DNA from: Achromobacter pestifer
GTDB lineage: Bacteria > Pseudomonadota > Gammaproteobacteria > Burkholderiales > Burkholderiaceae_B
Direction of reading: 5' to 3'
DNA length: 64,000 nucleotides
Assembly: GCF_902859625.1 (NCBI RefSeq)
Contig: NZ_CADIJX010000008.1
Location: forward strand, 62,001-126,000
Shown: piece after piece, positions 46,735 through 56,384 of the stretch
Layout of the letters: every line of letters starts with the position of its first letter
Position numbering within the stretch: the first letter of the stretch is position 1
Program-made: the position numbers and the translations under genes
Notes under the pieces: model-generated
Databases searched by the model: none
What the model saw: only the letters and a program-made list of their open reading frames with translations
What the model was told of the DNA's origin: nothing

Positions 46735-46793
46735 GTCCTGCCCGTTATTTGTGTACTCTAACCACGTAATTCATCGCCTTCAATAAGAAATAA

Positions 46794-47873
46794 ATGACAT
46801 ATAAGTTCCGTATCGGGCTGCGCGCGCAATGGACATTGGGCGGTGACGACGATTCAGCGCCCGTGTCGTTGCAAGACATGCTGGCCTTGCTGGCCGCCAT
46901 CGATGCCACGGGCAACATCGCGGGCGCCTGTCGCGCCTGTGGTCTGTCGTACCGGCATGCCTGGGGCGTGCTGCGCCGTTTTGAAGGCATCTTCGGCACG
47001 CAGCTGCTGATCACCAACCGGCGCCAGGGCACGCAATTGGCGCCGTTTGCGCAGCGCTTGCTATGGGCCAATCGACGCATCGAGGCGCGGCTGATGCCCA
47101 CGCTGGACAGCATGGCGTCCGAACTGCAAGAAGAGCTTGAGCGCCTGCTACCGGAAAGCGGGCCGCACCTGCGCCTGCACGCCAGTCACGGCTTCGCGGT
47201 GGAGTCGCTGATGCAGCACATGAGCGGCCGCAAGCCCGGGCTGGAGCTACGCTACCGCACGGCGATCGAGGCACTGGCCTCGCTGGAACGGCATGAGTGC
47301 GATCTGGCCGGGTTCCAGGTGCCCCTGGGCGATTTTGAATCGCCCATCATGGAACGCTATGCGCAATGGCTGCATGCCGATGAATACGTGCTGATCCATC
47401 TGGCCGTGCGCAATACGGGACTATTCGTCACCCCGGGCAATCCCAAGCAAATCCACGGCATGGCGGATCTGGCGCGCGCCGACGTGCGCTTCGTGAATCG
47501 CCAGATTGGGTCCAGCACCCGCTATCTGGTGGGCCTGATGTTGCAGAGAGCCGGCGTGTCCATCGGCGAAGTGCAGGGGTACGAAACCAACGAATTCACG
47601 CATATGGCCATCGCCGCGCACATCGCCAGCGGCATGGCGGACACCGGCGTTGGCGTCGAGACGGCCGCCTGCCGCTTTGGGCTGGACTTCATTCCTCTGG
47701 TGCGGGAACGCTATTTCTTTGCCATTCGCAAATCGTCGCTGGAGACTCCCGCCATGCAAGACTTGCTGTCCATCATGCGTGGCCCCGATTACGTGGGCTA
47801 CGTTGGGCAACTGATCGGCTACGACGCCCAGGACACCGGGCGGTTACAAACCTTGGAAGAGGCGTTCGCGTGA
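46794..47873 (+). CDS. fdsR: Formate dehydrogenase regulator FdsR
   Basis: The 359-residue regulator has a ModE-like winged helix (about 1-115: [39 protein letters not shown]) and a periplasmic-binding-like domain with [21 protein letters not shown] in the middle. This combination is known in FdsR and in molybdate-linked regulators. Divergent position to fdsGBACD makes the operon its target. moaA follows 49 bp downstream on the same strand. Confidence 0.88.
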   Translation: MTYKFRIGLRAQWTLGGDDDSAPVSLQDMLALLAAIDATGNIAGACRACGLSYRHAWGVLRRFEGIFGTQLLITNRRQGTQLAPFAQRLLWANRRIEARLMPTLDSMASELQEELERLLPESGPHLRLHASHGFAVESLMQHMSGRKPGLELRYRTAIEALASLERHECDLAGFQVPLGDFESPIMERYAQWLHADEYVLIHLAVRNTGLFVTPGNPKQIHGMADLARADVRFVNRQIGSSTRYLVGLMLQRAGVSIGEVQGYETNEFTHMAIAAHIASGMADTGVGVETAACRFGLDFIPLVRERYFFAIRKSSLETPAMQDLLSIMRGPDYVGYVGQLIGYDAQDTGRLQTLEEAFA

Positions 47874-47922
47874 ACGCGCGGCGAGCCACGCCGGGATACC
47901 CGCGCCGGGATATGATGACCCC

Positions 47923-49038
47923 ATGAGTAAAGTGATTTTCCTTGCCGACCGCCGGAACGACCGTCCGGCCTGGCCCGCGCCCGGCGAATTGCCGCCGCAC
48001 GGGCAGCCGGCGCTGGATCAGCGCGCGCGCCCCTTGCGCGATTTGCGGATCTCGGTGACGGATCGCTGCAACTTCCGCTGCACGTATTGCATGCCGCGCG
48101 AAGTCTTCGACAGCAGCTACACATTCATGCCGCATTCAGACCTGCTGTCTTTTGAAGAGATCAGCCGGCTTGCAGGCATTTTCACGCAACTGGGCGTGGA
48201 AAAGATCCGCCTGACCGGCGGCGAGCCGCTGCTGCGCAAGCACATCGAAAACCTGGTGGGCATGTTGGCCGGCTTGCGCACGCCCGCCGGCCAGCCGCTG
48301 GACCTGACCTTGACGACCAACGGCAGCATGCTGGCACGCAAGGCCGCCGCGCTGAAGGCAGCAGGATTGACGCGCGTCACCGTCAGCCTGGATGCCCTGG
48401 ACGCCGCCATGTTCCAAGGCATGAGCGACAGCGGCTTCACGCCTGACGACGTGCTGCGTGGCATCGATGCGGCGGCCGACGCGGGCTTGGCCCCCGTCAA
48501 GGTCAACATGGTGGTGCGGCGCGGCCTGAACGACACGCAGATCCTGCCGATGGCCGAACGCTTCCGCCATAGCGGGCATATCTTGCGTTTCATCGAGTAC
48601 ATGGACGTCGGCAACAGCAACGGCTGGAACCTTGCCGAAGTGATTCCCAGCCAGGAAGTGTTGGATCGGATCGGCGCGGCCTATCCGCTGGAACCTGTGC
48701 AGACGAGTGAAATGGGTCGAGTGGCCGAGCGCTGGCGCTATCAGGATGGCGGCGGCGAAATCGGCGTCATTTCCAGCGTCACCCATGCCTTCTGTGGTGG
48801 CTGTACGCGCGCGCGCCTGTCGCCGGAAGGCAAGCTGTTCCTGTGCCTGTTCGCACACGAAGGGCACGACTTGCGCGCGCCGCTGCGCGATGGCGCAAGC
48901 GACGCCGAATTGGCCGGCATCCTGTCGGGCATTTGGGGCACGCGCGATGACCACTACTCGGAACTGCGCGGCCGCAACCTCGCGACCCCCACGCCGGACC
49001 CAGGGCGCAAAGTCGAAATGAGCTATATCGGTGGCTGA
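47923..49038 (+). CDS. moaA: GTP 3',8-cyclase MoaA
   Basis: This 371-residue radical SAM enzyme starts molybdopterin synthesis, turning GTP into 3',8-cyclo-GTP. The N-terminal cluster motif reads CNFRCTYCM and the C-terminal one [21 protein letters not shown]. The protein ends in the required GG (MSYIGG). mobA begins 8 bases inside its end. Confidence 0.97.
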   Translation: MSKVIFLADRRNDRPAWPAPGELPPHGQPALDQRARPLRDLRISVTDRCNFRCTYCMPREVFDSSYTFMPHSDLLSFEEISRLAGIFTQLGVEKIRLTGGEPLLRKHIENLVGMLAGLRTPAGQPLDLTLTTNGSMLARKAAALKAAGLTRVTVSLDALDAAMFQGMSDSGFTPDDVLRGIDAAADAGLAPVKVNMVVRRGLNDTQILPMAERFRHSGHILRFIEYMDVGNSNGWNLAEVIPSQEVLDRIGAAYPLEPVQTSEMGRVAERWRYQDGGGEIGVISSVTHAFCGGCTRARLSPEGKLFLCLFAHEGHDLRAPLRDGASDAELAGILSGIWGTRDDHYSELRGRNLATPTPDPGRKVEMSYIGG

Positions 49039-49648
49039 GGCCTCGTTGCCGCACGCGGGCGTCGCCGGCCTGATCCTGGCCGGCGGGCAAGGCTCCCGCA
49101 TGAACCAGCAGGACAAGGGGCTTGTCGCCCTGTGCGGCCAGCCGCTGGTGGCGCACGTGGCGCTCCGGCTGGCGCCGCAAGTGGGCCGGCTGATCATCAG
49201 CGCCAACCGCCACCAGGATCGTTACGCACCATACGGGCAGGTGGTGGAAGACGGCGAAGCCGATCTGGGGACCTTTCAGGGCCCGTTGTTGGGCATCGCG
49301 GCGGGGCTTGCCGCCGCCGCTTCAGACGATTGGCTGGTGGTGGCGCCATGCGACACGCCGTTCCTGCCCCGGGATCTGGCCGCTCGGCTGATCGGCGCGG
49401 CCGCATCGGCCGAGGTGCCGCTGGCCTATGCGGTGGCCAATGGCCAACGCCATTCCGCTTGCATGGCGGTGCGCACGTCGCTGCTGCCGCATCTTCGAGC
49501 CTATCTGCTGGGGGGCGACCGCAAGGTCGGCCTATGGCAAGCCCGAGCGGGCGGCGTCGAAGCGCGTTTTGATGACGCGCCCGACGCTTTCATGAACGTC
49601 AATACCCCCGAGGAGCTGGCCGCGGCCGAACGCTACGCCAGCCAGTGA
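49031..49648 (+). CDS. mobA: Molybdenum cofactor guanylyltransferase MobA
   Basis: This 205-residue enzyme adds GMP to Mo-molybdopterin to form the MGD cofactor that FdsA needs. It shows the nucleotide loop [18 protein letters not shown] and [15 protein letters not shown] start overlaps moaA by 8 bases. Its 3' end overlaps the 3' end of moeA by 16 bases on the opposite strand. Confidence 0.94.
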   Translation: MAEASLPHAGVAGLILAGGQGSRMNQQDKGLVALCGQPLVAHVALRLAPQVGRLIISANRHQDRYAPYGQVVEDGEADLGTFQGPLLGIAAGLAAAASDDWLVVAPCDTPFLPRDLAARLIGAAASAEVPLAYAVANGQRHSACMAVRTSLLPHLRAYLLGGDRKVGLWQARAGGVEARFDDAPDAFMNVNTPEELAAAERYASQ

Positions 49649-50838
49649 CGCAGGTCGTAGTACGGCACGCGGTCCATGTCGTTGACCTGCACATCGGCCG
49701 GCAAGCGCGCCAGACCCGTTGCCCAGGGCATTGAACTGATCACGCCCGACCCCTGATGGCCGTAGGGCACCAATTCACCACTGCCGTCGTCGGCTGTGCG
49801 CCGTTGAACGCGCAGGAATTCCTCACGGCCGTCTTGGCGCGGATGCTCGGTGCGCAGCGGCAGCAGGCTGATCGGCGGAAAGATCTCTTCGCGCCCTTGC
49901 ATGCGCCGCGCAAGTGGCGACACCAGCATGGCGAACACGGCATAGGCCGACACCGGATTGCCCGGCAGGCTGACGATGGGCTTGCCGCCGATTTGCGCCA
50001 GTGCCACCGGCTTGCCCGGCTTCATGCGCACTTTCCATAGCGACAGCTCGCCGCCCAGCGCCGCCAGCGCGGGCTTGACCAGATCACGTTCACCGACCGA
50101 CACGCCGCCCACGCTCAGGACCAGATCGCAGTCGGCCAGCAATGTCGTGAAGGCGGCCACCAGGTCGGCTTCGGTATCGCGTGCATGCAGCACGTGCACG
50201 GGCAGGGCGCCCAGGCCGCGCACCAGCGCAGCCAGCATGGGGCCGTTCGAGTTGTAGATCTGTTCTGGCGCGCGCGGCGTTCCGGGCGGCACGAGTTCGT
50301 CGCCGGTGGTCAGGATGCCGACGCGCAATTGGCTCACCACCGGCACGCTGGCCAGTCCTTGCGAGGCCAGCAGCGCCACATGCGCGGCCTGGAGCATCGT
50401 GCCGGCCGCCAGCAGCGGGGCGCCGGCCATCGTGTCTTCACCACGGCGGCGGATGTGCTGGTTTGGGGCGGGCTGGCGCGTGATCTCCACCTGGTTGTCG
50501 GCTTCGACGGTGTCTTCCTGCATGACGACGGTATCGGCGCCATCGGGAACCAGGCTGCCGGTGAACAGGCGTATCGCGTGGCCGGGTTTAAGGGGTTCTG
50601 GGACGTCGCCCGCATAGCAGCGCTGCTGGATGGGCAGGCGGCCGCCGGCACGCCAGTCGGCCACACGCAAGGCGTAGCCGTCCATGGCGCTGTTGTCTGC
50701 CGGAGGGATGTCCACGGTGGCCGTCAGATCGGTCGCCAGCACGCGGCCGGCAGCGTCATTCAGGCCAATGTCTTCGCAGCGTTGCAGCGGCCCCGCGGCA
50801 TTGGCCAGCAGGGTCTGCGCTTGATCAAAATCCAGCAT
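49633..50838 (-). CDS. moeA: Molybdopterin molybdenumtransferase MoeA
   Basis: The 401-residue enzyme inserts molybdenum into molybdopterin. Marks are PPADNSAMDGYALR, AGDVPEPLKPGHAIRLFTGSLVPDGADTVVMQE, LVLSVGGVSVGERDLVKPAL and GKPIVSLPGNPVSAYAVFAML. It follows moaB by three bases and is the last gene of the moaC-D-E-B-moeA operon. Confidence 0.96.
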   Translation of the reverse strand: MLDFDQAQTLLANAAGPLQRCEDIGLNDAAGRVLATDLTATVDIPPADNSAMDGYALRVADWRAGGRLPIQQRCYAGDVPEPLKPGHAIRLFTGSLVPDGADTVVMQEDTVEADNQVEITRQPAPNQHIRRRGEDTMAGAPLLAAGTMLQAAHVALLASQGLASVPVVSQLRVGILTTGDELVPPGTPRAPEQIYNSNGPMLAALVRGLGALPVHVLHARDTEADLVAAFTTLLADCDLVLSVGGVSVGERDLVKPALAALGGELSLWKVRMKPGKPVALAQIGGKPIVSLPGNPVSAYAVFAMLVSPLARRMQGREEIFPPISLLPLRTEHPRQDGREEFLRVQRRTADDGSGELVPYGHQGSGVISSMPWATGLARLPADVQVNDMDRVPYYDLRHWLA

Positions 50839-50841
50839 GGG

Positions 50842-51369
50842 TCAGTTGTCTTCTGGTTGAGGCTTGAAATGCGTGGCGAAATTGCAGGGCCGATGGCTGC
50901 TGTCGAGCTGTTCGCGCAGGATCTGCGCCCAAGCGGTTTCGCACGCATTGTTGGAACCGGGCAGGCAGAAGATCAGCGTCTGATTGGCTGAACCCGCGAA
51001 CGCACGCGACTGGAGGGTGGAGCTGCCGATCTCGGTGTAGGAAATCTGGCGGAACAGTTCACCGAAGCCGGGGATTTCGCGGTCCAGCAGCGGCAGGATG
51101 GCTTCCGGCGTGTGGTCGCGATGCGAGAAGCCCGTGCCGCCCGTCGTCAGGATGATCTGCACTTCGGGGTCGGCGATCCAGTCGCTGATGACGCGGCGGA
51201 TCTGATAGATGTCGTCGCGGACGATATCGCGGCGCACGCATTGGTGGCCAGCATGCGCCAGGCTGTGGGCAAGCAGGTTGCCAGACGTGTCGTCCCCCGC
51301 GCTGCGGGTGTCGCTGACGGTCAGCACGGCGCAAGCCAGCGACAGGGGGATGGGGCTTTCTTCGCTCAT
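50842..51369 (-). CDS. moaB: Molybdenum cofactor biosynthesis protein MoaB
   Basis: This 175-residue MoaB/MogA-fold protein binds molybdopterin and probably adenylates it before MoeA acts. Motifs are [41 protein letters not shown] and [14 protein letters not shown]. No mogA is in the window, so MoaB may fill that step. It overlaps moaE by four bases. Confidence 0.93.
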   Translation of the reverse strand: MSEESPIPLSLACAVLTVSDTRSAGDDTSGNLLAHSLAHAGHQCVRRDIVRDDIYQIRRVISDWIADPEVQIILTTGGTGFSHRDHTPEAILPLLDREIPGFGELFRQISYTEIGSSTLQSRAFAGSANQTLIFCLPGSNNACETAWAQILREQLDSSHRPCNFATHFKPQPEDN

Positions 51370-51857
51370 GGGTGTTCCTTCTTCGAAGCAGTGTCTGCAT
51401 CCCAGGCATCCGTACGGTCCTGGTCGGATTGGCGCTGTTCGACCCAGAAGCTGTCGCCGCCCGAAAGCGTCTCGCGCTTCCAGAAGGGCGCGCGGGTCTT
51501 GAGCGCGTCAATGATGAATTCGCAGCCGCGGAAGGCGTCGCCACGGTGCGCGCTGGCCGCCGCGACGAACACGATCTGGGCATTGCGGGACAAGGCGCCC
51601 ACCCGGTGCACGATCACCGTGCCGTCCAGGTTCCAGCGGTCGCGGGCGGTCGCGGCGATGGCTTCAAGCTCGCGTTCGCACATGCCGGGATAGTGCTCAA
51701 GAAAGAGCGTGTCGGTGGGCGAATCGGGCGCGTAGTCGCGTACATAGCCCACGAAGGTGACGATGCCGCCCACGCCGGGGCCTGCGCTCGCGCGGAGCGC
51801 AGCCGTCAGCGCGGCGCCGTCGAAATCGGCTTCCTGGACGCAGATCATGGCGCTCAA
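51366..51857 (-). CDS. moaE: Molybdopterin synthase catalytic subunit MoaE
   Basis: This 163-residue large subunit of molybdopterin synthase has GIVTFVGYVRDYAPDSPTDTLFLEHYPGM and the catalytic region HRVGALSRNAQIVFVAAASAHRGDAF, with the Lys in DALKTRAPFWKRE. It overlaps both neighbours by ATGA junctions. Confidence 0.95.
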   Translation of the reverse strand: MSAMICVQEADFDGAALTAALRASAGPGVGGIVTFVGYVRDYAPDSPTDTLFLEHYPGMCERELEAIAATARDRWNLDGTVIVHRVGALSRNAQIVFVAAASAHRGDAFRGCEFIIDALKTRAPFWKRETLSGGDSFWVEQRQSDQDRTDAWDADTASKKEHP

Positions 51858-52105
51858 CCTCCGGTCACGGGTTCAAACACCGCAACCTCGTCGCCGGGGC
51901 GGATCGGGGCAGTGGGCTTGGAGTGAGTTTGGTTGATGGCCAATTTCAGGCGCGAGGCGGGTGCCAGCTGGGGATAACGTTCGCCCAGCGCGGCCAGCAG
52001 TTGCGCGCCCGTGGATTCGCCATTCAGGGGCCAGTTTTCCGTGCGCTTGCCGACAAGCTCGGCCACGCGGGCGAAGTACAGAAGATTAATCGTTGCGCCA
52101 TTCAC
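51854..52105 (-). CDS. moaD: Molybdopterin synthase sulfur carrier subunit MoaD
   Basis: This 83-residue ubiquitin-fold protein ends with the VTGG tail that carries the thiocarboxylate to MoaE. INLLYFARVAELVGKRTENW is typical. Its start lies 20 bases inside moaC, so translation is probably coupled. Confidence 0.94.
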   Translation of the reverse strand: MNGATINLLYFARVAELVGKRTENWPLNGESTGAQLLAALGERYPQLAPASRLKLAINQTHSKPTAPIRPGDEVAVFEPVTGG

Positions 52106-52574
52106 CGCTTTTTCCTCCCGCCTTGTACTTAAGGCGTACTTGTTCGACCACGATGCCTTTGTCCGCGGCCTTGCACATGTCGTAGATGGTCAGCGCGGCC
52201 ACGCTGCATGCCATCATGGCTTCCATTTCCACACCCGTTTTGTAGCTGGTGCGGCAGGTGGCCAGGATGTCGATGCGGTGCGCGGCATCGTCCAACGAGA
52301 AGTCGATGCCGACAAACGCCAGGGGCAGGCTATGGCACAGCGGAATCAGCTCGGCGCAGCGCTTGGCGGCCAGAACGGCGGCCACGCGCGCGGTGTTGAG
52401 CACTTCGCCCTTGCCTCGGCCCGGCTGAGTCAGCAGACCGTAGGCCACCGCGTTCATGCGCACGCTGGCGGTGGCGATCGCGACGCGCTCGGAATCCGTC
52501 TTGGCGATGACGTCGACCATGCGGACCTGGCCGGATTCATCCAGGTGACTCAAGGTGGGGGTGGAGGGTGGCAT
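52086..52574 (-). CDS. moaC: Cyclic pyranopterin monophosphate synthase MoaC
   Basis: This 162-residue enzyme completes the cyclic pyranopterin step after MoaA. Conserved segments are MVDVIAKTDSERVAIATASVRM, GKGEVLNTARVAAVLAAKRCAELIPLCHSLPL and TGVEMEAMMACSVAALTIYDMCKA. It is the first gene of the minus-strand moa operon, 137 bp from the divergent DUF748 gene. Confidence 0.96.
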   Translation of the reverse strand: MPPSTPTLSHLDESGQVRMVDVIAKTDSERVAIATASVRMNAVAYGLLTQPGRGKGEVLNTARVAAVLAAKRCAELIPLCHSLPLAFVGIDFSLDDAAHRIDILATCRTSYKTGVEMEAMMACSVAALTIYDMCKAADKGIVVEQVRLKYKAGGKSGEWRND

Positions 52575-52711
52575 GGGAATCGGGATCGAGAATTGTTAAT
52601 GTTTGAAAAGAGCGGTCCCGGCTGGCCGGGAGGGGCCGCTGTTACGCCTATGATAGACGAGCGCTAACCGGGGCGCGATAATCGCCTTCAACTCGTATCA
52701 GGAGACTCGCG

Positions 52712-55700
52712 ATGCCCTTGCGGATGCCCAAGCTTCGGTTCACCCGCCGCGCCGGCAAGATCCTTCTGGGCATCGTGGCGTTCGCACTGATCCTGTGCGG
52801 CATTGCTGCCTGGCAAGTTCCCAAAGTCCTGCATAACGTCCTGACCGGGGACGTCTCAAAGATGATCGGCCGTGAGATTTCCGTCGGCAAGATCAGCTTC
52901 AACCCGTTCACCCTGACTGTCCGTGCCCGCGACCTGGCGGTGGCCCAGCCCGGGTCGCAGACGCCGTTGCTGTCGTTGTCCGAACTGGATGCCAGTGCGG
53001 CGTGGAGCTCCCTGTTCTGGTTCGCGCCGGTTGTCGATCGTTTGACGCTGCGTCAGCCTAACATCGCTATCGTTCGCGAAGACGTCACGCGCTTCAATTT
53101 CTCTGACATACAGCAACGAGTGGCCGAAATGACGGCCGCTCAGCCCGCCGAACCGCCCAAGCCGGATGCCGGCCCACCCCGGTTTTCGCTGAACAACATG
53201 GTGATCGAAGGCGGCACCATCACGCTGGACGACAAGGTCACGGGCCGCAAGCAGGTCATCGATGAATTGGGCGTGGGCGTGCCGTTCATCTCCACCTTCG
53301 GTTACGCCACCGATATCGACGTGCAGCCGCGGCTGCACCTGCGCATCAACGGCAGTCCGTTCGACCTGACCGGCGTGGCCCGCCCGTTCGACAAGGTGCC
53401 GTCTTCGACGCTGCGTGTCGCGTTCAATGGCCTGCAACTGGAGAAGTGGGCGGACGTCTGGCCGATGCCGCTGCCGTTCAAGCTGGACAGCGCGCTGTTG
53501 GACTCCAATCTGCAAGTCGTGTTCGAGCAACCCAAGGATGCGCCGCCCAAGATCCGCGTGGTGGGCGACCTGGGCCTGCGGCGCTTCGATCTGCGCGACA
53601 CCGCTGGCGAAGGCCTGATCGCCTGGAGCGCCCTGACCGTCTCCCGACTGGAACTGGAGCCAATCGCGCGCCAGGTGTACGTGGGCGAAGTGGGGCTGTG
53701 GGCGCCGCAGATCAACGTGCGCCGCTACGCCAATGAGCACCTGAACTGGCAGGACGTGGTTGCCAAACTGAAGGAACTGGGCGGCGTGGCGCCGGAAGAA
53801 ACGCCGGTGGCCGATAAGCTGAGGCGGGATGTCGGATTGAAGGTGGCGCCGAAGGCCGATGCGTCAAAGACGCCCGCCCAGGCCACGGCACCCGCTGAAA
53901 CGCCGCCGGCTGCTCCCGCCGCCACCACCCCAGCCACCCCAGCCACCCCAGCCACCCCAGCCACCCCAGCCACGCCCGCCACGCCTGCCACAGCGGCTGC
54001 CTCCGCGCCGGCCAGCCCGGACGCCACCGTTCCGCCGGCACCGCCTGCCGCCCCGGCGGAATGGAAGGTCACGCTGGATGCCTTCAACCTGCATGAGGGC
54101 GAGCTCTACATCACCGATGCGATCAGCAAGCTGGACTACGTGATGACCGGCATGGCCGTGACGGTGGAAGGCGTGACGATTCCAGAGGTCAAGGACCAGC
54201 CCGTCAACCTGTGGTTGACCGTGGACAACAGCACCGATGGGGGCTGGATCCGCGCCAAGGGGCCGTTGGTCTTGAAGCCGCTGTCGCTGGAATTGGGCGT
54301 GAAATTGGGAAATGTGGCCTTGGCTCCCTTGGCGCCCGCGGTGCGCAGCGTGGCTCCGATCGTGCTGCTGGATGGCCGTCTGGGCGCGACGGCGCAGGTG
54401 CACGTGCTGGAGAAGAACGGCGTCGTGGATGCTTCCGCAACGGCCGTGCAGGCTGACTTGGCTCAATTCAAGGCGCGCGACGAATCGCTCAAGCCCGCGC
54501 TGGACATTGCCTTGCAAACGCTGCACGTCACCGCTGACCGGCTGGCGATGGGGCCTGGACAAACCAATTTCACGCTGGCCGCCGCGGGCATTCAAGGCAA
54601 CGGCAAGCTGGATCTGAAAGGCATGTTCACGCCGCAACCGCTGACGCTGAAATCGTCCGTGGACCTGTCCGAACTGAACGTCGCATCCTTTGCGCCATAT
54701 GCGGCTTCCAGCCTGAACGCCACGGTGCGTGCCATCACGCTGGGGGCGAAGGGCGATGTGGACTTTGCCGCTGCCGCGGGCAATGCGCCGATGAAGGTCA
54801 ATTGGAAGGGCGGTGTCGAGGTCACGGGCGTCGACCTGCAAGATCGGGTCAACAACGACGACTTCCTGAACTGGAAGCGGCTGGGCTTTTCCGGCATGGA
54901 CATCTCGGTGGCGGGCGACAAGATCGGTGCCAAGCTGGGCGACATCGCGCTGGAAGACTTTTACGGCCGGATCCTGCTGAATGCGCAGGGCCGCCTGAAT
55001 GTCATGGACCTGGTGGCAGCGCCTGGGCAGGCGGGCGGCTCCATCACGCAAGATACGCAGACGCCGGGCAGACAGGCCGCTCCCCCCGCGCCGACGCCCG
55101 CCGCCAAGAGCAGCGCCAGCGCCGGCATGCCGGATATCTCGGTCAACAGTGTCACGCTGTCGCGCGGCCGCATGACGTTCACCGATCGCTTCGTCAAACC
55201 CAATTACGTGGCCGAGCTCTCGGCCATCGAGGGCGCGATCACGGCGGTGTCGTCCACCAATCCGCAGCCCGCCAAAGTCAAGGTCACGGGCCGCGTGTAC
55301 ACCACGGCGCCCCTGTCGATCAGCGGCATCGTGCAGCCCTTCGCCAAGTTCCTGACGCTGGACCTGAAGGCGTCGGCCAAGGGCGTGGACCTGCCTCGCT
55401 TCAATACCTATTCGGCCAAGTACGTGGGCTATCCGATCAAGCGCGGCAAGCTCTCGGTGGACCTGGAATACAAGATCAAGGACCGGGCGTTGCAGGCCTC
55501 CAACCACGTGGTGTTGAACCAGCTGACCTTCGGCGACAAGACCAACAGTCCGGATGCCACCAAGTTGCCGGTGTTGCTGGCCGTGGCGCTCTTGAAGGAC
55601 TCGCGCGGCAATATTGACATCAATCTGCCGATCTCCGGTTCCCTGGACGACCCTGAATTCTCGGTGGGCGGCATTGTGGTGCGCGTGCTGTTGAATCTGG

Positions 55701-56320
55701 TGGTCAAGGCCGTGACGTCGCCGTTCAGCCTGTTGGCCTCGGCCTTCGGCGGCGGCGAAGAATTGTCCTATGTGGAATTCGCGCCGGGCAGCGCGGTGTT
55801 GACCGACGATTCCGTTCAGCGCATCGACACGCTGATCAAGGCGTTGACGGATCGTCCGGCGCTGAAGATGGACATCAGCGGCCGCGCCGATCCCAAGACC
55901 GACATGGAAGGCCTGCGTCAAGCCTGGGTCGACGGCCAGATCCGCGCCGCCAAGGCCGCCGCCACCACGCCGCGCGGCAAGAAGCCCAGTGCGGCAGGCG
56001 TGCAGGTGTCTGCCGCCGAACGGACCAAGTATCTGGAAGAGGTCTACGACGATACGGACATCAAGGACAAGCCGCGCAATTTCATCGGCATGTCCAAGTC
56101 TGTTCCTGCGGACCAGATGGAAGCAATGCTGCGCAGCGTGGCGCCGGTGGGTGACGAGCAGTTGCGCCAACTGGCGGATGCGCGCGCGCAGGCGGTGTAT
56201 GAGAAGTTGCAAGCCCAGGAAGGACTCGCGGATCGAGTGTTCATCGTTGCGCCGCAGCTGGACGCGGACGGCATCAAGGACGAGGGGCAACCCTCGCGCG
56301 TGGACTTCTCCCTGAAGTGA
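52712..56320 (+). CDS. DUF748/AsmA-like envelope protein
   Basis: The 1202-residue protein has one N-terminal helix at about 10-32 (LLGIVAFALILCGIAAW), two DUF748 blocks and a linker at about residues 385-455 rich in Ala, Pro and Thr, mostly TPA repeats. The end carries an OmpA-like stretch (YVEFAPGSAVLTDDSVQRID). Such proteins hang in the periplasm like AsmA/TamB and probably act in lipid or outer-membrane upkeep. It is a single gene with no obvious operon. A bulky open frame on the opposite strand is a GC shadow. Confidence 0.88.
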   Translation: MPLRMPKLRFTRRAGKILLGIVAFALILCGIAAWQVPKVLHNVLTGDVSKMIGREISVGKISFNPFTLTVRARDLAVAQPGSQTPLLSLSELDASAAWSSLFWFAPVVDRLTLRQPNIAIVREDVTRFNFSDIQQRVAEMTAAQPAEPPKPDAGPPRFSLNNMVIEGGTITLDDKVTGRKQVIDELGVGVPFISTFGYATDIDVQPRLHLRINGSPFDLTGVARPFDKVPSSTLRVAFNGLQLEKWADVWPMPLPFKLDSALLDSNLQVVFEQPKDAPPKIRVVGDLGLRRFDLRDTAGEGLIAWSALTVSRLELEPIARQVYVGEVGLWAPQINVRRYANEHLNWQDVVAKLKELGGVAPEETPVADKLRRDVGLKVAPKADASKTPAQATAPAETPPAAPAATTPATPATPATPATPATPATPATAAASAPASPDATVPPAPPAAPAEWKVTLDAFNLHEGELYITDAISKLDYVMTGMAVTVEGVTIPEVKDQPVNLWLTVDNSTDGGWIRAKGPLVLKPLSLELGVKLGNVALAPLAPAVRSVAPIVLLDGRLGATAQVHVLEKNGVVDASATAVQADLAQFKARDESLKPALDIALQTLHVTADRLAMGPGQTNFTLAAAGIQGNGKLDLKGMFTPQPLTLKSSVDLSELNVASFAPYAASSLNATVRAITLGAKGDVDFAAAAGNAPMKVNWKGGVEVTGVDLQDRVNNDDFLNWKRLGFSGMDISVAGDKIGAKLGDIALEDFYGRILLNAQGRLNVMDLVAAPGQAGGSITQDTQTPGRQAAPPAPTPAAKSSASAGMPDISVNSVTLSRGRMTFTDRFVKPNYVAELSAIEGAITAVSSTNPQPAKVKVTGRVYTTAPLSISGIVQPFAKFLTLDLKASAKGVDLPRFNTYSAKYVGYPIKRGKLSVDLEYKIKDRALQASNHVVLNQLTFGDKTNSPDATKLPVLLAVALLKDSRGNIDINLPISGSLDDPEFSVGGIVVRVLLNLVVKAVTSPFSLLASAFGGGEELSYVEFAPGSAVLTDDSVQRIDTLIKALTDRPALKMDISGRADPKTDMEGLRQAWVDGQIRAAKAAATTPRGKKPSAAGVQVSAAERTKYLEEVYDDTDIKDKPRNFIGMSKSVPADQMEAMLRSVAPVGDEQLRQLADARAQAVYEKLQAQEGLADRVFIVAPQLDADGIKDEGQPSRVDFSLK
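53927..53989 (+). repeat. In-frame 9-bp tandem repeat in the DUF748 gene
   Basis: Five perfect copies of ACCCCAGCC (53927-53971) are followed by two imperfect ones, encoding Thr-Pro-Ala repeats. Any change in copy number keeps the frame and alters linker length only. This is a candidate VNTR for strain typing. Confidence 0.85.
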
Positions 56321-56384
56321 AACCAGCAGGTCATCGGGGGTACGCGCCGCGTCCCCCGGCCACGCTTTTGCCAGGAGATTTTCA

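Noticed and set aside
53864..56290. An 808-codon open frame antisense to the DUF748 gene
   Set aside because: It is rich in Arg, His, Gln and Val with no domain, and the plus-strand protein has a clear family. High GC third positions explain the frame.
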